NCBI GenBank assembly: GCA_964400105.1
Contig: CAYNTG010000023.1
Location: forward strand, 1 to 29,031
Direction: 5' to 3'
Length of the DNA stretch: 29,031 nt
Source: CAYNTG01 sp964400105
Lineage (GTDB): Bacteria > UBP14 > UBA6098
Numbering within the stretch: the first letter of the stretch is position 1; every line of letters starts with the position of its first letter. Under the pieces are notes generated by a model. That model was not told where the DNA came from, did not search any database, and was given only the letters and a program-made list of their open reading frames with translations. The translations under genes and the position numbers were made by a program. Positions 24,411-29,031 of this stretch are shown in pieces.

Positions 24411-25115
24411 TCAAGCTCGCACCTCGTCGCTCGAAATTTTGCCGTCAGTGAGTGTGATCACGCGCGTCGCCCGGTCGATGACGATCTGGTCGTGAGTCGA
24501 GAACAGGAACGTCATTCCTGTTTTTTTATTAAGCTCGTGCATCGTGTCGAGAAGTGCGCCGCTGGTCGCAGAGTCGAGGTTTGCGGTCGGCTCATCGGCA
24601 AGGATTATCGACGGCCGCGCGACCATCGCGCGCGCGACTGCGACGCGCTGCTGCTGCCCGCCGGAGAGCTTCGGCGGAACCCTATCCTCGAATTCGGAGA
24701 GACCGACCTCTTCGAGAATCTCCAATACCCGCCTGTGGCGCTCTTCTTTTGGAACCCCTTGAAGAAGCATGACATATTCGACATTCTCCTCGACCGTCAA
24801 CACCGGGATCAGGTTATATGCCTGAAAGATGAACCCGATATGGTCGCGGCGGAAATCCGACAGCTCCCTGCCACTCATCTCGGACATGAGCTTGCCGTTG
24901 AGCCAAACCTTGCCGTCTGTCGGCGTATCGAGTCCCGATATTAGGTTCAAAAAAGTAGTTTTTCCGGAGCCGGACGGCCCGACCAACGCGCTGAATTCGC
25001 CCTTTTCGATCTTTAAATCGACATTGCGAACGGCCTCGACTGGAACGGCAGTCTCGTCGTATGTTTTTTTCAAGCCTTCGGTTACGATAATTTGCTCGGA
25101 TATGTTGTCCGCCAT
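24411..25115 (-). CDS. ABC transporter ATP-binding protein (LolD/MacB type)
   Basis: A 234-aa ATPase of the LolD/MacB/FtsE group. Walker A GPSGSGKTT (about 42-50), Q-loop region FIFQAYNLIPVLTV with the family ENV extension, signature LSGGQQQRVAVARA, Walker B IILADEPTANLDS, and H-loop FSTHD. It energises a permease that does not itself import but works as a mechanotransmitter or lipoprotein extractor in known relatives. AAGGGGA lies four bases ahead of the ATG. Located 27 bases after the permease gene and before the barrel gene in transcription order. Confidence 0.93.
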   Translation of the reverse strand: MADNISEQIIVTEGLKKTYDETAVPVEAVRNVDLKIEKGEFSALVGPSGSGKTTFLNLISGLDTPTDGKVWLNGKLMSEMSGRELSDFRRDHIGFIFQAYNLIPVLTVEENVEYVMLLQGVPKEERHRRVLEILEEVGLSEFEDRVPPKLSGGQQQRVAVARAMVARPSIILADEPTANLDSATSGALLDTMHELNKKTGMTFLFSTHDQIVIDRATRVITLTDGKISSDEVRA

Positions 25116-25142
25116 TTTATCCCCTTAGTATTCGATTTTTAA

Positions 25143-26366
25143 CTAAAAACTTCGCTTCATCGCCTTCGCCGGATCGATTCTCGCCGCGTGAATCGCGGGA
25201 TATATTCCAATTATAACAGTAAGTATAAAAACCGCGATGGGATAGATTATGAATTGCGATCCCTTCAGCACCGGATATATCTTCTCGCGCATCGTGATTC
25301 CGCTGAATTCGACTCCGGTAAAATCTATGCCGATGTGCGCTATCAGCAAAGTGACACCCAGTCCGAGAACAACCCCCATCGAGATTCCCACTATCGAGAG
25401 CGCCGCAGCCTCCAGAAGCAACAATCTCGCGATACCCGACGGCCTTGTTCCCACTGCACGAAGGACGCCAAACTCGAACATACGCTCGTAAAGCGCCATG
25501 AAAAGCGTATTCAGGATTGTGAAAACCACGACGCCCATCAAAACGATGAACATAATAACCTTGCTAATAATCAACATATCCGACATCGAGGCGATCATCG
25601 GCATTATAACGGTCCAGCTGATAGCCTCGTTGCCATCGACCGAGTAATTGGTCCAGAAGGTGGAGGTTGTGTCCCGGCTGAGATTCGAATCGACGAATTT
25701 GATCGCGATAGTATGGGCGGTCCCGCCGATTCCGAGCATTTCACGGGCTTGCGCAAGTCTTATAAAAACCGTGCCCGAGTTCATCGAGCGGTCGCCGAAA
25801 TCGAAAATGCCGGAAACTCGAAATAGCTGCTGCGAGATATCGCCGGTCGAGGCTTGAGCTACCGACAATACTAACTTGTCGTCAAGCTCGACATCGATTA
25901 TCTCGGCGAGTTTGACGCCGATGATTATATCGTGCGGATTATCGCCGTCGAAGAACCCGCCATCGACTATAACATCATCGAGGATCGAGAGGTTGCCCTC
26001 CGTCGATGGCTGAACGCCGATTAGCGATATGCCGCGAACGTCCGCTGCAGAGCCGACGGTGCCGAATGCCTGCGTTCGCGGAGTGAAGGCTTCGACGAGC
26101 GTGTCGTTTTCGAGGTTTTTAACGACACCCGAAAAATTGGCTATCGTCATGTCGGCCATCTGTTTTTGGCGAAATCCCTCACGCGAGATCTGTGCCTCGC
26201 CCAAAAAAGAGCTGGTCGCGGCATTGATTATGATAGCTTCTTCGCCGATTAAAAGGGCATCCATAAATATCAGCGCCGCAAGCCCTATCGCGATGGCAAA
26301 ACCGGCTATTATAGTCCGTCTTTTGTTTCGGAAGAGGTTCCGCCATGCGAGTTTTACGAACAGCAT
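25143..26366 (-). CDS. ABC transporter permease, FtsX/MacB/LolC type
   Basis: About 407 aa. N-terminal cytoplasmic WRNLFRNKRRT motif and one transmembrane helix (about 16-38 from the longer start), a large periplasmic MacB_PCD domain (about 45-265), then three helices of the FtsX domain (VIMFIVLMGVVVFTILNTLFMALYERMFEFGVLRAVGT; AALSIVGISMGVVLGLG; FIIYPIAVFILTVIIGIYPAI), ending with the family AARIDPAKAMK. A GTG four codons upstream (26378) could be used, but I chose the ATG at 26366 because GGAGG sits five bases before it and begins the protein with MLFVKLAWRNL. First gene of the operon; substrate unknown, with lipoprotein, lipid or peptide export all possible. Confidence 0.9.
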   Translation of the reverse strand: MLFVKLAWRNLFRNKRRTIIAGFAIAIGLAALIFMDALLIGEEAIIINAATSSFLGEAQISREGFRQKQMADMTIANFSGVVKNLENDTLVEAFTPRTQAFGTVGSAADVRGISLIGVQPSTEGNLSILDDVIVDGGFFDGDNPHDIIIGVKLAEIIDVELDDKLVLSVAQASTGDISQQLFRVSGIFDFGDRSMNSGTVFIRLAQAREMLGIGGTAHTIAIKFVDSNLSRDTTSTFWTNYSVDGNEAISWTVIMPMIASMSDMLIISKVIMFIVLMGVVVFTILNTLFMALYERMFEFGVLRAVGTRPSGIARLLLLEAAALSIVGISMGVVLGLGVTLLIAHIGIDFTGVEFSGITMREKIYPVLKGSQFIIYPIAVFILTVIIGIYPAIHAARIDPAKAMKRSF

Positions 26367-26422
26367 CGTTGCCTCCACGCTGGGTTATACGCACACATTG
26401 CGCATTCTCGGCTTGCTCAATC

Positions 26423-26451
26423 AAAATATATAAATTAACAACATCAGTCAA
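26423..26451 (-). promoter_or_regulatory. Sigma-70-type promoter for the ABC-barrel operon
   Basis: Read on the minus strand: TTGACT (26451-26446), 17-base spacer, TATTTT (26428-26423). About 57 bases before the permease ATG. Same architecture and -10 sequence as the promoter at 4082. Confidence 0.6.
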
Positions 26452-26519
26452 GGGTTTTAAATAGTATGTCGCTCCCAAACACCCAGAATTTATTTGGATG
26501 AGAAGAAAGATGAAAGCTA

Positions 26520-26619
26520 NNNNNNNNNNNNNNNNNNNNNNNNNNNNNNNNNNNNNNNNNNNNNNNNNNNNNNNNNNNNNNNNNNNNNNNNNNNNNNNNN
26601 NNNNNNNNNNNNNNNNNNN
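26520..26619. other. Assembly gap of exactly 100 N
   Basis: One hundred consecutive N, the common placeholder for a gap of unknown size. It interrupts the 3' end of the hydrolase gene, so frame and length across it cannot be trusted. A stop triplet just beyond it (26517-26519) may or may not be the real one. Confidence 0.98.
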
Positions 26620-28394
26620 GCGATGTCGAATATCTCGACCGTAGGGGTTTGATTAATCCAACCCCTACAATCGACGGAAATCCGCACCGCAGAATTGAAC
26701 GGGTTCGGATAGGCCAAAATGCTGTAAAAGGAAGGCCTTTCGATAAAATCATCCGAGGACTCATCTGTGATATCGACCGTGCTCGATTTCGAGATTATCA
26801 CTCGCGACGGACGCAGGCTATCCATGAATATCTTGTTTGTCGCGATAAGCGTGTCGCCATCGATATACATAGCGCCGCCGTTGTTGAGATTCATATCGAA
26901 ACGCGGATAATCCGACGAGGTTATATCGATACGAAGCCTGTGGCCCGCGAGGAATGTATGCGCGATTTCCTGCAACTCGACCGGAACGAGATACACCAAA
27001 TCTGGGGTCAAAAGCTCCTCGTCAGAGTCGGAAAAGCCGTTCCTGAAACGCGCACGTCGGATGCCGTCCGTCAAAATTATCGATCTTCCGTCTGGATAGA
27101 CATCGCAAAGACGCGCCGCAAAGTCGGTGTCGAGCCGGTTCGACGAAATATACAGCTCGATCGCGACCGAACCGCAGATGCGTAGATTTTCGGATAGAAT
27201 GTCAGTAGAGAATATCAGAATATCGTCGCGGGATTCGACGGTATCGGAGATATCGACCGGGCCGATCACGACCGACGGATCGCGCGGATCGAAGCACGCC
27301 GCGCCGTAGGAGGGCGATGGATCGCGCGGATTGTAAATAATCGTATCGAATGTCGAAGAGATCGACGGCACTGTGCTCGAAAGGCCTCCGCCAAAAGTCA
27401 AATAGAGCGTGTCCGCTTCGTCCGCCAGATCGAACCAATCGTCGGCGGAAAACCAGATATTCTCGCCCATCTGAAAGAACGTCAAAGCCGGAGTCGCGTC
27501 GAACCCGTTATCGGCGCCGCGAAGAAAATGGTCGAAAAAAATCTTCACCATATCGTCGGAAACATCGACTGCTTCCGGGAATTCCAATTCGCCTTGTAAA
27601 AGCTTATCCATTCCGCCATGCGCCCACGGCCCCATCACCATTCGGTGTAAAGATCGCACGGAGGGATCGCTTCGCTCGCGCAAATCCTTGAACGCTCGAA
27701 GGCAATCGTTCGGATAATGGTCGAACCATCCGCTTACGAGAAGCATCGGCACCTCCAGCGATTCGGGATAGTCCGATACGTTCTCGATATACTCCCAAAC
27801 AAATCCGTATGTCGGGTGCGCTAAAATTATGTCTGTTGTGATAAAACCGAGTCCCTCCAGAGCTTCGGTATGCTGTTTTCGAAATACGCCGCCATAATAA
27901 TAGTCGGAATATTTCGTTTTGAAATCCTTGATAAACGGGGCACAGCAGACCAGGTGTGGCGGTTGATGTTTCGCCGTCTTGAATTGGATATCGCCGAGCG
28001 CTGAGCCGCCGTATGTGCCGACATTACCGTCGCACCACGGGCGGTCGGCGATCCATTCCATCGCGTCGTAGCCGTCGAGGCCTCTGTCGTATCCCAAAGA
28101 ATCCGCCGGTAAGGAGGCATTAAAGCCGCGCCAGTCGAGAATCACAAAATGATAATGGCGGATATTCCAGATGCCGCTTGTGTCCGACGTGTCGATCAAA
28201 GATGAAGCGTGTCGGTAAGAGACCTTGTTATACGGCGTCTGAATCAGGATTACCGGTTTGACAACAGTCGAGTCGAGCGCGTAAAAATCGGCGGCGAGGG
28301 TCTTGCCGTCGCGCATTGGAATATCGACCGGAGTCCACAGGGTGTCCAAAGCAATCGAAGAAAAGCAAAGCGCCAGGAAAATCAAAACGAACAT
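26620..28394 (-). CDS. Secreted CocE/NonD-family (S15) hydrolase with T9SS sorting domain, 3' end lost in assembly gap
   Basis: At least 591 residues of an X-Pro dipeptidyl-peptidase S15/CocE-like serine hydrolase. Signal peptide 1-16 from the ATG at 28394; alpha/beta-hydrolase with VDIPMRDGKTLAADFY, nucleophile Ser131 in GTYGGSALGD, acid in LLVSGWFDHYPND, His in GPWAHGG; C-terminal jelly-roll-like PepX_C domain (about 330-545, LRIDITSSDYPRFDMNLNNGG); then the start of a T9SS domain, YPNPFNSAVRISVD...VEIFDI, running into the gap. Relatives cleave esters, acylated antibiotics or N-terminal X-Pro peptides; substrate here is unknown. The frame also opens at a TTG 14 codons upstream, but the ATG has GAGAG ahead of it and gives a better signal peptide. 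A TATAAT promoter precedes it. Confidence 0.88.
26641..26668. repeat. 28-base near-perfect palindrome inside the T9SS sorting domain
   Basis: GTAGGGGTT and AACCCCTAC arms with a central GATTAATC; only one base pair breaks full symmetry. It is in frame in the hydrolase, coding RGWINQTPT on the minus strand, in the variable loop between the PNPFNSA and EIFDI strands of the sorting domain, 21 bases from the gap. Looks like a dispersed palindromic unit. Confidence 0.7.
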
Positions 28395-28447
28395 TAATTC
28401 TCTCAATTTCGAAAGCGGAATCACGCAAACAATCAACGGACTATATT

Positions 28448-28476
28448 ATTATAACATTTTTTATCGAAATTTTCCA
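28448..28476 (-). promoter_or_regulatory. Sigma-70-type promoter for the hydrolase gene
   Basis: Minus strand: TGGAAA (28476-28471), 17-base spacer, TATAAT (28453-28448). Predicted start of transcription about 47 bases before the ATG at 28394. Confidence 0.5.
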
Positions 28477-28510
28477 CGATAAAAATGGCATCGCCAATGC
28501 CGACTATTTT

Positions 28511-28536
28511 CATTTCGAGCGTAGTGAGAAATCTTT
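28511..28536. repeat. TTCGAGCG-type dispersed repeat
   Basis: CATTTCGAGCGTAGTGAG followed by AAATCTTT. The ATTTC/GAAAT ends are inverted. I recall very similar TTTCGAGC-nnAG-GAGAAATCT units scattered in many bacterial genomes; only one copy is in this window. Confidence 0.4.
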
Positions 28537-28556
28537 CCAATTGAGATAGCTGATTT

Positions 28557-28796
28557 TTGCCTTACAAAAGAGTTTCATATATTCTATATTATCCTCATAA
28601 TAAATTAGAACCGGAAGGCAATGTGAAAGCCCGCGCGGGATGGTCTTTCGTGGGATTTCGCTTCGCTCAACAGACCATCCCTTACGAAATCATGTGGACA
28701 CCCGCCCAATCGGTTGGCTCCGGCGTATATCTGGTCAGGGCGAAAATCGGGGACGGTGAGGTTACCAAACGAATAATTTATTTGAAATCACCATAG
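28557..28796 (+). pseudogene. Orphan C-terminal tail of a T9SS sorting domain
   Basis: The open frame has no credible N-terminus. From about 28690 it encodes MWTPAQSVGSGVYLVRAKIG, DGEVTKRIIYLKSP and stop. This is the last third of a type A sorting domain (W...SGVYxVR...K.IxLK). The part with PNPFNSA and IxDI(N)GR is absent. The stretch before it (28637-28681) is an inverted repeat. It could be a decayed gene or the end of the minus-strand hydrolase placed in the wrong orientation by scaffolding. Confidence 0.55.
28637..28681. repeat. Inverted repeat with GGGATGGTCT arms
   Basis: GGGATGGTCT at 28637-28646 is perfectly inverted as AGACCATCCC at 28672-28681, loop 25 bases containing TTTCGCTTCGCTCAAC. 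A second overlapping inversion is GATTTCG (28654-28660) with CGAAATC (28685-28691). Lies in frame with the sorting-domain tail. Confidence 0.6.
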
Positions 28797-28848
28797 GGTA
28801 GGCCACCGTGCCCTCCTTAAAATCCGATTCGCGCCGGAGACCACCACC

Positions 28849-28887
28849 GGGGGTTTAGCCGTAACCGTGTGAAATTACCCCCTTTTT
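28849..28887 (+). terminator. Weak terminator-like hairpin
   Basis: GGGGGT (28849-28854) pairs with ACCCCC (28877-28882) across a 22-base loop, followed by TTTTT. It is 53 bases after the orphan sorting-domain tail. The long loop makes it a weak call. Confidence 0.3.
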
Positions 28888-28927
28888 CGATTCGGACGAG
28901 GAGTTTTCTCTTGTTAAATCAAATTCT

Positions 28928-29031
28928 ATGGATTATAATTCTATGAAGAAGATCGAGATTGCCGGACGTTTCGGCAAAGGTAAAATGCAAAACAAAAAAA
29001 ACCTTAGAAGAAAAACTGGGGCTTGGGATAT
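28928..29031 (+). CDS. Open reading frame running off the window edge, unrecognised
   Basis: From ATG 28928 the frame reads MDYNSMKKIEIAGRFGKGKM and onward, Lys-rich, without a stop to the window end (34 codons). No clear ribosome site precedes either ATG (28928 or 28943). Composition is AT- and A-rich. Too short to identify. Confidence 0.25.
   Translation, partial: MDYNSMKKIEIAGRFGKGKMQNKKNLRRKTGAWD

Noticed and set aside
26444..26764. Open frame spanning the run of N
   Set aside because: Frame through an unknown-size gap is meaningless; it is opposite in frame to the real hydrolase reading.
22863..28887. Shared repeat between 22863-22910 and 28849-28887
   Set aside because: They share GGGGGTAAT/ATTACCCCC and nearby C5/G5 runs, but the order of blocks differs and similarity is too patchy to call one family.
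1..29031. CRISPR arrays, tRNA or rRNA genes, transposases, integrases
   Set aside because: No regular direct repeats, cloverleaf-like sequence or recognisable recombinase protein seen on either strand.

Overview
The window looks like a scaffold from an uncultured Gram-negative bacterium of the FCB group (Fibrobacterota-Chlorobi-Bacteroidota and related candidate phyla). It holds a TonB-dependent receptor with a carboxypeptidase-regulatory N-terminus, two PorV/PorQ-type outer-membrane proteins, several secreted proteins ending in type IX secretion (T9SS)-like sorting domains (PNPFNSA, PNPFSPNGDG or FPNPYR motifs), and lipoproteins. The phylum cannot be fixed from sequence reading alone. A 100-base run of N (26520-26619) shows the assembly is scaffolded.

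Layout. (1) 137-4030, + strand: a membrane-bound hybrid sensor kinase fed by a periplasmic solute-binding domain, a tiny membrane protein overlapping its stop, and a lipoate/octanoyl-transferase family protein. (2) 4082-12850, + strand: a clear promoter, a 1167-aa TonB-dependent receptor with eight calcium-type repeats, a secreted T9SS-type protein, a PorV-like barrel, a surface lipoprotein, and a strong intrinsic terminator. I read this as one transcription unit for a surface uptake or export assembly. (3) 12984-17490, + strand: two secreted proteins with carbohydrate-recognition-like folds and sorting domains. (4) 17524-19345, + strand: an AT-richer two-gene cassette, an OLD-like/SMC-type ATPase plus a DUF4276 (Toprim-like) protein, the best candidate for a defence system. 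(5) 19369-21300, + strand: a small anchored protein, a second PorV-like barrel and a CsgG-like lipoprotein. (6) 21325-22585, + strand: a sulfite-oxidase-like molybdopterin protein whose lipoprotein leader appears frameshifted away and whose molybdenum-ligand Cys position is Ser, followed by an HPP-family membrane protein. (7) 22586-23109: a convergent intergenic spacer full of small inverted repeats. (8) 23110-26451, - strand: a promoter and a three-gene operon of FtsX-type ABC permease, ATPase and outer-membrane barrel. (9) 26520-28476, - strand: a secreted CocE/NonD (S15) hydrolase with a T9SS domain cut by the assembly gap. (10) 28500-29031: small repeats, an orphan T9SS-domain tail on the + strand, and an unresolved open frame at the edge.

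Most genes serve envelope and surface functions. The points most worth checking are the kinase without its phospho-acceptor His, the ATPase/DUF4276 cassette, the split and Ser-substituted molybdenum protein, the calcium-repeat insertion in the TonB receptor, and palindromic repeats lying in frame inside T9SS sorting domains next to an assembly gap.
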